A DNA stretch of 36,854 nt from [Mycobacterium] vasticus. Lineage in GTDB: Bacteria; Actinomycetota; Actinomycetes; Mycobacteriales; Mycobacteriaceae. Location: the NCBI RefSeq assembly GCF_020181595.1, contig NZ_CP084028.1, positions 4,220,952 to 4,257,805 on the forward strand, given 5' to 3'. Position numbers and translations under genes: made by a program. The notes beneath the pieces were generated by a model. That model was not told the origin of the DNA. It worked only from the letters and a program-made list of their open reading frames with translations, and searched no databases. The number at the start of each line of letters is the position of its first letter. Within the stretch, counting starts at the first letter, position 1. Below, piece after piece: positions 9,991 to 16,810 of the stretch.

Positions 9991-10016
9991 CCCCGGCCGG
10001 GCGAGATCAGGCGCGC

Positions 10017-10046
10017 TGGCCCGTCAGGGACCAAAAGAACGGGCCA
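10017..10046. repeat. Second hairpin of the series
   Basis: An 8-bp perfect inverted repeat TGGCCCGT / ACGGGCCA with a 14-nt A-rich loop, 26 bp after the hairpin at 9954-9990. Confidence 0.55.
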
Positions 10047-10071
10047 CAACCGTCCTTGACCTTCACCCCGC

Positions 10072-10105
10072 CCGGAGCGGAGTTGTGCGACCTCCGCGAC
10101 TCCGG
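10072..10105. repeat. Third, nested hairpin of the series
   Basis: The outer arms are CCGGAG / CTCCGG and the inner arms CGGAG / CTCCG, around a 9-nt loop. It again lies ~26 bp after the preceding hairpin. A 12-bp palindrome, TCCGGTACCGGA (10119-10130), follows. Confidence 0.45.
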
Positions 10106-10186
10106 TTCATCAAGCAGATCCGGTACCGGACTAGCTGACTACTTGATGATGGTGAGGACGTTACCAAAGATTTCGTCGCGGCGGTC

Positions 10187-10310
10187 CTCTAGAATCGACT
10201 CTAGCTGCATATATGCCTTAACTCCTGCCGATATGCAGTCGCTGTAGATATGTCACATAGTGATAGCAGATGACCAAGTACATGTCCTGTAGACTATCCA
10301 CATAGTGCTA
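10187..10310. repeat. AT-rich tract with direct repeats, possible replication origin or operator
   Basis: This stretch is strikingly AT-rich for the window and lies just before a Rep-like gene. It holds CTCTAG twice (10187-10192, 10199-10204) within an imperfect 16-bp palindrome (10189-10204), a 10-bp palindrome GCATATATGC (10207-10216), and a direct repeat built on CTGTAGA followed by CACATAGTG (9-mer at 10254-10262 and 10299-10307, 45 bp apart). Iterons plus AT-rich DNA beside a winged-helix protein are typical of plasmid origins. They would equally suit an autoregulated operator. The whole gene-free gap is 9878-10345. Confidence 0.45.
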
Positions 10311-10331
10311 CATGCGTTAACTATATAGGAC

Positions 10332-10337
10332 TATATT
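10332..10337 (+). promoter_or_regulatory. -10 box (TATATT) of the Rep-like gene
   Basis: TATATT ends 8 nt before the GTG at 10346, the same leaderless-type spacing seen at the envelope genes. It decides the start over an internal ATG at 10373, which has only a weak AAGG upstream. Confidence 0.4.
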
Positions 10338-10345
10338 TATCTCCA

Positions 10346-11218
10346 GTGCATACTCCTAGATCAAGGCTTTCCATGTCTGCTAAGGCGCAAAATGTGGACC
10401 TACCGGCACGTATTGCATTGTCCTGCAAGCATGCCGCGGAGATCCATGAGACGTCTGGGCGGCGTGTAAGCGCACCGATCCGATCGGTTTTCGCGCGGGA
10501 TCTAACAGGTGGCCAGCGACCTACTCCTCTTTCAAGGCTGGTAGGCATGCGTGGGCGTGGCGGTGAGGTTCCGCTCAAGCTTCTGGTCGCGTTGATATGG
10601 CGCAGCGCAAGCCCCCCGTTCGATACGCGGATCTCCGCCCGCAAGTGGGCCGAACTCCTGGGACTGCCAGATGCCGCGCACCTGGGGGCACGCCGCATCA
10701 CGGACGGGTTCGAGACCCTTGCAAACCTGGACCTCATCAAAATGGAGAAGCGGCGGGGGGAACCCTCCGTGATCACTCTCCTCGAAGAATCCGGAACCGG
10801 TGCCGAATACACCCTCCCAAAAGGCCGCGGCGACCTGTATTTCCACATCCCAGCGCAGCTATGGCTCACCGGGAAAATTCAGACCCTGTCCGCACCGGCC
10901 TTGAGCATGCTGATGGCCGTACTCGCAGAGCTAGACCCGAAAGACCCCCATCGGCCTGTGTGGTGGTCAACAAAGGTCTTCCCCCAGCGAATCGGCCTCT
11001 CACCGTCAAGTCGTTCCCGGGGAACCCGGGAGCTGATCGAGGCGAACCTGCTGGAAACGAAGCGTGTTCCGATACCCACCACCGCTAACCGGAGCAGCTT
11101 CTCCGAAGAGCGTGTCCGCACCCTCTACAGCCCTACAGCCGAAGCATTAGTAGCGCCCACGAGCCGAGTCGCCAAAGCAGTGCGGCCATCCGAAACCCAC
11201 AGCGGCCGAGGCCACTGA
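10346..11218 (+). CDS. Putative double winged-helix, Rep-like protein
   Basis: A 290-residue protein of a type seen scattered in actinobacteria, function not established. Two helix-turn-helix-like regions are visible. The first, residues ~75-145, has ISARKWAELLGLPD, ITDGFETLANLDLIKMEKR and EPSVITLLEES. The second, residues ~205-255, has WWSTKVFPQRIGLSPSSRSR and GTRELIEANLLETKRV. Between them lies a strand/helix block (LYFHIPAQLWLTGKI). Two tandem winged-helix domains are the plan of many plasmid initiators, and the AT-rich repeats sit directly upstream, so a replication or copy-control role is possible. A transcription regulator is the main alternative. The stop overlaps the start of the DUF4143 remnant. 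Confidence 0.5.
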   Translation: MHTPRSRLSMSAKAQNVDLPARIALSCKHAAEIHETSGRRVSAPIRSVFARDLTGGQRPTPLSRLVGMRGRGGEVPLKLLVALIWRSASPPFDTRISARKWAELLGLPDAAHLGARRITDGFETLANLDLIKMEKRRGEPSVITLLEESGTGAEYTLPKGRGDLYFHIPAQLWLTGKIQTLSAPALSMLMAVLAELDPKDPHRPVWWSTKVFPQRIGLSPSSRSRGTRELIEANLLETKRVPIPTTANRSSFSEERVRTLYSPTAEALVAPTSRVAKAVRPSETHSGRGH

Positions 11219-11539
11219 TGGAAAATTTCGTCACCATGGAACTCGCCAGGCGACTCACCTGGGCCGAGCAGCGCGCCCGGCTGTTCCATTACCGAACCAA
11301 AGACAAGGTTGGGGTCGACGTCGTACTCGAAACCCCGGACGGTCGGGTGATCGGAATCGAAGTCAAAGGCCGGCGCCACCGTGCGGTCTGAGGACCTGTC
11401 CGGGCTGCGCCATCTGGCCGATCGCCTCGGCGACCGCTTCGTTGCCGGCTACATTTTCTACACCGGACAACAGACGCTGCCCTTCGGCCCGAAGCTACGC
11501 GCGCTCCCCATCGAAGCACTCTGGCTGACCGAGCCGTGA
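11218..11539 (+). pseudogene. Frameshifted C-terminal remnant of a DUF4143 ATPase
   Basis: The translation reads ENFVTMELARRLTWAEQRAR, then the nuclease-like core (LFHYRTKDKVGVDVVLETPD, GRVIGIEVK). The frame then ends at a TGA (11389-11391). One frame over, the same family continues without a break (KAGATVRSEDLSGLRHLADR, then LPFGPKLRALPIEALWL) to a TGA at 11537-11539. A 1-nt insertion in the AAA run at 11365-11367 explains the shift. Only the last ~105 residues of a ~400-residue AAA+/DUF4143 protein remain. These ATPases occur in accessory, often TA-rich DNA. It is not functional as a full ATPase. Confidence 0.75.
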
Positions 11540-11555
11540 GCTCCAACCGGCGCTT

Positions 11556-11575
11556 CGATAGCGTCTAGGTCCGTG
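11556..11575 (+). repeat. 20-bp copy of the embC start region (left)
   Basis: CGATAGCGTCTAGGTCCGTG differs at one base from the sequence that contains the embC -10 box and start codon (12001-12020). It includes its own TAGCGT-N8-GTG. The two copies bracket the TacA/TacT remnant. Confidence 0.8.
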
Positions 11576-11728
11576 CGCGCCGAAGAAATCATCGCCGAAC
11601 GTCAGGTGATCCAACTGTCCCCCGATGCGGCCGAGGCGTTCGAAGCCGCGCTCGCCCGCCCGGCACAGGTCAACGAGAATCTGCGCAGGTCACTGCAACG
11701 GTCCGCCACGTTCACCTGGCTGGATTGA
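11573..11728 (+). pseudogene. TacA (DUF1778) antitoxin remnant: C-terminal half only
   Basis: A 51-codon frame starting at the GTG of the duplicated embC-like leader. It reads as the C-terminal neutralising segment of TacA/DUF1778 antitoxins (AEEIIAERQVIQLSPDAAEA, then a tail ending TFTWLD). The N-terminal ribbon-helix-helix DNA-binding half is missing. A TAGCGT hexamer 8 nt upstream could drive it, so a short peptide may still be made. In this family the C-terminal part contacts and blocks the GNAT toxin; whether 51 residues suffice is unknown. It overlaps the toxin remnant by 4 nt. Confidence 0.65.
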
Positions 11729-11973
11729 CCCGGCGTGCGGTTCCACCGGCCGAGCCTGTTGGCCACGTGCTCGCAGTCGCGGTCCAGATCAACACCACCG
11801 CGGCCTGCCGCGCCGTCGTCGTCAACGCACTCGACGCCGACGCCTCGCGGTGGTGGCAGCGCTTCGGATTCGCCCCGCTGAACCCCGATAACGACACCGA
11901 TCTCGACCTGTACCTCCTGACCGACGACATCCAGCGCACCATCGAAGAGCTGGACGAGATCCCCGACCGCTGA
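11725..11973 (+). pseudogene. TacT-type GNAT toxin remnant
   Basis: An 82-codon frame that keeps only the C-terminal third of a TacT acetyltransferase (INTTAACRAVVVNALDADAS, then RWWQRFGFAPLNP). The N-terminal half, with the acetyl-CoA-binding Q/R-x-x-G-x-G/A loop, is deleted. The first ~15 residues read as scrambled junction sequence. TacT enzymes acetylate aminoacyl-tRNA; this fragment cannot. It ends 44 bp before embC. Confidence 0.65.
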
Positions 11974-12000
11974 CGTCTGCCACGGCACTCTCGAGCACAC

Positions 12001-12020
12001 CGATAGCATCTAGGTCCGTG
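12001..12020 (+). promoter_or_regulatory. embC -10 box and start (right copy of the 20-bp repeat)
   Basis: CGATAGCATCTAGGTCCGTG holds TAGCAT (12004-12009), an 8-nt spacer and the embC GTG (12018-12020). It predicts a leaderless embC mRNA. The embA start has a related sequence (CATAGCATCAGGGCTCGTG). Confidence 0.55.
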
Positions 12021-15000
12021 ACCGATACGCGCTCCGACTACCGGATCGCCCGGACCGTCGCCGTCGTCGCCGGCGTACTGGGCGCACTGCTGGCGATCCT
12101 CACCCCGCTGCTGCCGGTCAAGCAGACCACCGCGGAGCTGAACTGGCCGCAGAACGGCGTCATGGCCAGCGTGCAGGCGCCGCTGATCGGTTACGTCGCC
12201 ACCGACCTCGACATCAGCGTGCCGTGCCAGGCCGCCTCCGGCCTCACCCCGGGCCGCACCGTGCTGCTGTCCACGGTGCCCAAACAGGCGCCCAAGGCCG
12301 TCGACCGCGGACTGCTGATCGAGCGCGTCAACGACGACCTGGTCCTGGTGGTGCGCAACGTGCCGGTGGTGGTGGCGCCGCTGACGCAGGTGCTGGGCCC
12401 GAACTGCCAGAAGCTGACATTCACCGCACACGCCGACCAGGTCACCGCCGAATTCGTCGGCCTCAAATACGGGCCCCACGCCGAACACCCCGGCTCCGCG
12501 CTCAAGGGAACCCGCAACGGGTACGACTTCCGGCCGCAGATCGTCGGGGTCTACACCGACCTGGCCGGGCCGGCGCCGGCCGGACTGGACTTCACCGCCA
12601 CCGTCGACACCCGGTTCTCCAGCGCGCCCACCCCGCTGAAGCTGGCCGCGATGATCCTCGGGGTCGCGCTGACGATCATCGCGCTGATCGCCCTGCACAT
12701 CCTCGACACCGCCGACGGCAGCCGCCACCGGCGCTTCCTACCCGCCCGCTGGTGGTCGATGTCGCCACTGGACGCCTTGGTCACGCTGGTGCTGGTCTGG
12801 TGGCACTTCGTGGGCGCCAACACCTCCGACGACGGCTACATCCTCACCATGGCCCGGGTCTCGGAGAACGCCGGCTACATGGCCAATTTCTACCGCTGGT
12901 TCGGCACCCCGGAGGCGCCGTTCGGCTGGTACTACGACCTGCTGGCGGTGTGGTCGCACGTGTCCACCTCCAGCATCTGGATGCGCCTGCCCACCCTGGT
13001 CATGGCGCTGGCCTGCTGGTGGCTGATCAGCCGCGAGGTGATACCGCGGCTGGGCCACGCCGTGAAGAAGAGCCGCGCGGCGGCCTGGACCGCGGCCGGC
13101 ATGTTCCTGGCGTTCTGGCTGCCGCTGAACAACGGGCTGCGCCCAGAGCCGATCATCGCGTTGGGCATCCTGGCGACCTGGTGCTCGGTGGAACGAGCGG
13201 TGGCGACCAGCCGGCTGCTGCCCCTGGCGATCGCCTGCATCATCGGCGCGATGACGCTGTTCTCCGGGCCGACGGGCATCGCCTCGATCGGCGCGCTGCT
13301 GGTGGCGATCGGGCCGCTGCGCACGATCCTGCACCGGCGGTGGAAGCAGTTCGGGCTGGCGCCGCTGCTGGCGCCGCTGGCCGCCGCGATCAGCATCACC
13401 GCGATCGTCATCTTCCGGGACCAGACCCTGGCCGGTGAGATCGAGGCCAGCACACTGAAATCCGCGGTCGGGCCCAGCCTGGCCTGGTTCGAGGAGCACG
13501 TCCGCTACGAGCGGCTGTTCCTGGCCACGCCCGACGGCTCGGTGGCGCGACGCTTCCCGGTGCTGGCGCTCGGTGTGGCGCTGGCGGTGAGCGTGGCGAT
13601 GGCGTTGCGCAAGGGCCGGATTCCGGGCACCGCGGCCGGGCCCAGCCGGCGCATCATCGGGATCACCATCATCTCGTTCATGGCGATGATGTTCACCCCC
13701 ACCAAGTGGACGCACCACTTCGGTGTGTTCGCCGGGCTCGCCGGGTCACTGGGTGCGCTGGCCGCCGTCGCGGTCGGTGCCGCGGCGATGCACTCCCGGC
13801 GCAATCGGACGCTGTTCACCGCGCTGGTGCTGTTCATCACCGCGCTGTCGTTCGCCAGCGTCAACGGCTGGTGGTACGTCTCCAACTTCGGGGTGCCGTG
13901 GTCCAATGCATTCCCCAAGTGGCACTTGGCCTTTGCCACCGTGGGCGTGGGGCTGACGGTGTGCGCGCTGCTGGCCGCGGCCTGGTTCCATTTCGTCAAC
14001 GGCGAGGACCGGCCGCCGCGCTGGCCGGGGCTGTCCGGGTATCCGCTGGCGATCGCCTCCTGGGTGCTGATCCTGTTCGAGGTGGTCTCACTGACCGCGT
14101 CGATGATCGGCCAGTACCCGGCGTGGACAGTCGGGCGCTCCAACCTGGCCGCCGTCAGCGGCAAGACGTGCGGGCTGGCCGATGACGTGCTGGTCGAGCA
14201 GGACCCCAACGCCGGCCTTTTGGCGCCGGTGGACGAGCCGGCGGATGAGGCGTTGGGTGCGTTGTTCTCAGTGGGCTTCTCCCCCAACGGGATTCCCTCC
14301 GACGTCTCCGCCGACCAGTTGATCGGCCCGCCCGGGCTGGGCCGACTGGCCGACGACGACGCGCAGATCGCCAGTGGTGAGGCCGGTACCGAGGGCGGTA
14401 CGACGGCGCGTGAGGGCATCAACGGCTCGCGGGCCCGGCTGCCCTACAAGCTCGACCCCGCCCGGGTTCCGGTGCTGGGCAGCTGGCGACCCGGGATGCA
14501 GGTGCCGGCGCTGCTGCGTTCGGCCTGGTACCGGCTGCCCGCCGACCGGGCCAACGCGGGGCCGCTGCTGGTGGTGGCCGCCGCGGGACGGTTCGACCGT
14601 GGCGAGGTCACCGCGCAGTGGGCCACCGACGCCGGGGCCGCTGCCGAAGAACCGGGCGGAACCGTCGATTTCGGTGACATCGGGGCGGTGCCGGCCTGGC
14701 GCAACCTGCGAACGCCGATGTCGTCGATCCCAGCCGAGGCCACCGTAGTCCGGCTGGTGGTCCGCGACGACGACCTGGCCCCGCAGCACTGGATCGCCGT
14801 CACCCCGCCGCGGGTGCCGCAGTTGCGCAGCCTGCAGGACGTGGTGGGCTCGTCGGACCCGGTACTGCTGGACTGGCTGGTGGGCCTGGCGTTCCCGTGC
14901 CAGCGGCCGTTCGGCCACCGCAACGGGGTGACCGAGGTGCCCAAGTGGCGGATTCTGCCGGACCGCTACGGCGCCGAGGCCAACTCGCCGGTGATGGACA

Positions 15001-15203
15001 ACAACGGCGGCGGCCCGCTGGGGATCACCGAGTTGCTGGTGCATGCGACCACCGTGCCGAGCTATCTCAACCACGACTGGTTCCGCGATTGGGGCGCCCT
15101 GCAGCAGTTGACGCCCTACTACCCGTCGGCGACGGTCGCGGAGCTGGATCTGGGGACGACGGTCCGGTCCGGGCTGTGGAGCCCCGCGCCGCTGCGGCAC
15201 TGA
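12018..15203 (+). CDS. embC: Arabinosyltransferase EmbC
   Basis: EmbC (GT53) polymerises arabinofuranose from decaprenyl-phospho-arabinose into the arabinan of lipoarabinomannan. The 1061-residue GT-C protein has an N-terminal periplasmic domain after helix 1, many transmembrane helices, and a large C-terminal periplasmic domain with carbohydrate-binding modules. Asp271-Asp272 in TSDDGYILTMARV is the catalytic DD motif in the first part of the membrane region. The start is the GTG at 12018, 8 nt after TAGCAT. It is identified as EmbC rather than EmbA/B by its order after aftA and by its sequence (AGYMANFYRWFGTPEAPFGW). It is isolated from aftA and embA by accessory insertions, which is unusual for this operon. 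Confidence 0.95.
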   Translation: MTDTRSDYRIARTVAVVAGVLGALLAILTPLLPVKQTTAELNWPQNGVMASVQAPLIGYVATDLDISVPCQAASGLTPGRTVLLSTVPKQAPKAVDRGLLIERVNDDLVLVVRNVPVVVAPLTQVLGPNCQKLTFTAHADQVTAEFVGLKYGPHAEHPGSALKGTRNGYDFRPQIVGVYTDLAGPAPAGLDFTATVDTRFSSAPTPLKLAAMILGVALTIIALIALHILDTADGSRHRRFLPARWWSMSPLDALVTLVLVWWHFVGANTSDDGYILTMARVSENAGYMANFYRWFGTPEAPFGWYYDLLAVWSHVSTSSIWMRLPTLVMALACWWLISREVIPRLGHAVKKSRAAAWTAAGMFLAFWLPLNNGLRPEPIIALGILATWCSVERAVATSRLLPLAIACIIGAMTLFSGPTGIASIGALLVAIGPLRTILHRRWKQFGLAPLLAPLAAAISITAIVIFRDQTLAGEIEASTLKSAVGPSLAWFEEHVRYERLFLATPDGSVARRFPVLALGVALAVSVAMALRKGRIPGTAAGPSRRIIGITIISFMAMMFTPTKWTHHFGVFAGLAGSLGALAAVAVGAAAMHSRRNRTLFTALVLFITALSFASVNGWWYVSNFGVPWSNAFPKWHLAFATVGVGLTVCALLAAAWFHFVNGEDRPPRWPGLSGYPLAIASWVLILFEVVSLTASMIGQYPAWTVGRSNLAAVSGKTCGLADDVLVEQDPNAGLLAPVDEPADEALGALFSVGFSPNGIPSDVSADQLIGPPGLGRLADDDAQIASGEAGTEGGTTAREGINGSRARLPYKLDPARVPVLGSWRPGMQVPALLRSAWYRLPADRANAGPLLVVAAAGRFDRGEVTAQWATDAGAAAEEPGGTVDFGDIGAVPAWRNLRTPMSSIPAEATVVRLVVRDDDLAPQHWIAVTPPRVPQLRSLQDVVGSSDPVLLDWLVGLAFPCQRPFGHRNGVTEVPKWRILPDRYGAEANSPVMDNNGGGPLGITELLVHATTVPSYLNHDWFRDWGALQQLTPYYPSATVAELDLGTTVRSGLWSPAPLRH

Positions 15204-15239
15204 GTTCCCGGGCGTCTCTTTCGCCCCTTCCCGCCCCTT

Positions 15240-15305
15240 CCCGCGAGCGTGCACAAGTGTCCGGCATTTCCCCAGGTGAGCCCGGACATCTGTGCACACT
15301 CGCGG
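15240..15305. repeat. Long hairpin repeat, copy 1
   Basis: The 5' arm (15240-15264) reads CCGCGAGCGTGCACAAGTG and on to TCCGG; the 3' arm (15281-15305) is its complement with about three mismatches. The loop includes TTTCCCCAGGTG, shared with copies 2 and 3. A C/T-rich tract precedes it and a G-rich tract follows. It lies between the ends of the convergent genes embC and the RelE-like toxin, so it probably acts as a bidirectional terminator. Confidence 0.8.
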
Positions 15306-15348
15306 GTGGGGCGGGGCGCTGATGCACCCAAGGTGACTCGCTCTGTCG

Positions 15349-15660
15349 TCAGGGCGAACCGAACACGGAGTGGTCACCGATCCGGCGCCATCGACAACCA
15401 AGTTCACCATCAACCGTCACCAACTCGAAGGTGGCCCGACCATCAGGGCTGGCGAACGACCAGGTCATCTCGAGAACGCCAGGCGCGCCCTGTACTGACT
15501 TGACCCGAAGCGATTTCGGCCAGACGGCGGACGAATTCGCCGCTAGTTCGTCGCACGCCGGAATGAACTTGATCTTGAGCACTCGACGGAAGGCCGCTCG
15601 ATGCTCCTGTTTGAGCCGGCGGTAGTCGGCATCGAATGCCGGCGTGGTTTCGAACTTCAC
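15349..15660 (-). CDS. RelE/ParE-like toxin
   Basis: A 103-residue basic protein. FETTPAFDADYRRLKQEHRA at the N-terminus and LEMTWSFASPDGRATFELV with RWRRIGDHSVFG at the C-terminus fit the RelE/ParE fold: an N-terminal strand and helix pair, then a sheet with basic residues. The likely action is mRNA cleavage or gyrase poisoning, and the sequence does not say which. The GTG start shares one base with the stop of the AbrB-type antitoxin, so the two are a translationally coupled operon. It converges on embC across hairpin copy 1. Confidence 0.65.
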   Translation of the reverse strand: MKFETTPAFDADYRRLKQEHRAAFRRVLKIKFIPACDELAANSSAVWPKSLRVKSVQGAPGVLEMTWSFASPDGRATFELVTVDGELGCRWRRIGDHSVFGSP

Positions 15661-15962
15661 TACTGCTCGGCATCCAGCCGATCCAGGTGTCCCAGCAGGG
15701 CGTCGCCGCCCTCGTGCACAGTCACCCGCCCGGCGGTCACGTGGTCGTCCACCTCACGTTCACGCTCCTGCCAGCGTTGGGTCCAAAACCAACGTTGATC
15801 AGCTGCAATTGGCAGCGACGGGCGCAGTTCCAACACACCGTCGTCACGCTCGGTGATCTCCACCTGCGCACCCGGTTCGTCCAGGTGCAGCCGGCGCCTG
15901 ACCTCTGCCGGTAAGGCGAGAACGCCACGAGTCTGCACCCCTACGTATCCATGGAACGTCAT
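15660..15962 (-). CDS. AbrB/SpoVT-type antitoxin
   Basis: A 100-residue protein. Residues ~4-50 are a swapped-hairpin AbrB domain (GVQTRGVLALPAEVRRRLHL, then GAQVEITERDDGVLELRP). Residues ~55-100 form a charged helical tail (WFWTQRWQEREREVDDHVTA) that probably binds the toxin. An AbrB-type antitoxin partnered with a RelE-like toxin, rather than with MazF, is a less usual combination. It is divergent from vapB; the 96-bp gap between the two starts holds a palindrome for each operon. Confidence 0.7.
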   Translation of the reverse strand: MTFHGYVGVQTRGVLALPAEVRRRLHLDEPGAQVEITERDDGVLELRPSLPIAADQRWFWTQRWQEREREVDDHVTAGRVTVHEGGDALLGHLDRLDAEQ

Positions 15963-15974
15963 GGTGCCAGTATC

Positions 15975-15987
15975 ACTGCATTGCAGT
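15975..15987. promoter_or_regulatory. Palindrome ACTGCA-T-TGCAGT
   Basis: A perfect 6-bp inverted repeat 12 bp before the AbrB-type antitoxin start. It is the probable autorepression site of that operon. Confidence 0.5.
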
Positions 15988-16044
15988 AATCACGCAATAC
16001 GTCACTGGCGTTGGCGGCACCGGCTGCGCATATCAGGACCCAGG

Positions 16045-16058
16045 GTATGCTGGCATAC
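16045..16058. promoter_or_regulatory. vapB operator/-10: GTATGC-TG-GCATAC
   Basis: A perfect 6-bp inverted repeat ends directly before the GTG at 16059. It contains TATGCT (16046-16051), a plausible -10 box 7 nt before that GTG. Operator, promoter and leaderless start would coincide, so antitoxin binding should block transcription completely. Confidence 0.55.
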
Positions 16059-16286
16059 GTGAAGCGAACGACGGTCAAGATCCCGGACGCGTTGGATGCT
16101 CGCCTGCGGCACGAGGCTGAGCGACGGAATCTGACCATCTCGGAGGTCAGCCGCGAAGCGCTTGAGGCCTACCTTGGCGCGCCCGGTGGCCATCGGCGCC
16201 TGAACGCGGCGGCCGCCGGCCGTAGCGGTCGAAGCGATGTCTCCGAGCGTATCGAGGAGATCCTGGCTGCTGAGGTCGAGCCATAG
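16059..16286 (+). CDS. VapB-type ribbon-helix-helix (CopG) antitoxin
   Basis: A 75-residue antitoxin: RTTVKIPDALDARLRHEAER and NLTISEVSREALEAYLG form the RHH DNA-binding unit, and an acidic C-terminal tail (VSERIEEILAAEVEP) would bind the PIN toxin. GTG at 16059 is chosen because it directly follows the palindromic promoter and gives the usual VKRTTVKIPD start; longer starts at 16011 and 16047 lie upstream of or inside that operator. The TAG stop overlaps the likely ATA start of vapC by 3 nt. Confidence 0.75.
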   Translation: MKRTTVKIPDALDARLRHEAERRNLTISEVSREALEAYLGAPGGHRRLNAAAAGRSGRSDVSERIEEILAAEVEP

Positions 16287-16699
16287 GGGCACTTATTGTC
16301 GATGCGGGCCCGCTCTACGCCTACGTCGACGCCGACGATGCTCACCACGCGTCGTCGCTGGAGCTTCTACAGACCCATCCGGGTCCGTTGATCGTCCCGA
16401 CACTCGTCGTCACCGAGGTGGTCTATCTCCTGGGCACCCGGCTGGGTGCCGAACCTGAGGTGCGATTCCTCGGCGACCTGGCCGACGGTGCATTCGTCGT
16501 CGAGCCGGTAACTGCGGGAGATCGGCTGAGGATCGCCGAACTTGTCGCACGGTACCGAGACCTACCGCTGGGCACCGTAGACGCCTCGGTGGTGACCGCA
16601 GCAGAACGGCTGGGCGTCAGTGAGATCGCGACCGTAGACCGCCGGCACTTCACCGTCGTCCGTCCGCGCCATACCGAGGGCTTCACCCTTCTTCCGTGA
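16283..16699 (+). CDS. VapC-type PIN-domain ribonuclease toxin, no canonical start codon
   Basis: A PIN-domain protein of ~138 residues with all acidic catalytic positions: Asp in LIVDAGPLYAYVD, Glu in PTLVVTEVVYLLG, Asp in LGTVDASVVTAAE and Asp in IATVDRRHF. VapC toxins are RNases that cut tRNA or rRNA. The frame between the preceding stop (16271-16273) and the PIN core contains no ATG, GTG or TTG. The only start-like codons are ATA at 16283 (overlapping the vapB stop as ATAG) and ATT at 16295. The first canonical start, TTG at 16388, would delete the first catalytic Asp. Translation is therefore either weak from ATA/ATT or abolished. Confidence 0.7.
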   Translation: MGALIVDAGPLYAYVDADDAHHASSLELLQTHPGPLIVPTLVVTEVVYLLGTRLGAEPEVRFLGDLADGAFVVEPVTAGDRLRIAELVARYRDLPLGTVDASVVTAAERLGVSEIATVDRRHFTVVRPRHTEGFTLLP

Positions 16700-16708
16700 A
16701 TTCCCCTC

Positions 16709-16774
16709 CAACCTGACATAACGTAGGTTGTCGCTCATAGGCGGGCAACAATCACATATGTCCCGGCTCCGGGA
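16709..16774 (+). repeat. Two short hairpins between vapC and embA
   Basis: CAACCT / AGGTTG (16709-16730) and TCCCGG-CT-CCGGGA (16761-16774) follow the vapC stop. Either could end the TA transcript before the embA promoter. Stems are only 6 bp. Confidence 0.3.
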
Positions 16775-16804
16775 CGGGTTCCCCGCAAGACCGACCCCGT
16801 CGCA

Positions 16805-16810
16805 TAGCAT
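16805..16810 (+). promoter_or_regulatory. embA -10 box (TAGCAT)
   Basis: TAGCAT ends 8 nt before the embA GTG at 16819, the same hexamer and spacing as embC. It gives embA-embB a promoter independent of the VapBC insertion. Confidence 0.55.

Noticed and set aside
10056..10247. A 63-codon frame in the hairpin/AT-rich region
   Set aside because: It runs through palindromes and repeats, has no ribosome site and no recognisable sequence.
10187..10310. CRISPR-like array
   Set aside because: The repeats are short (6-9 bp), few and irregularly spaced, with no cas genes.
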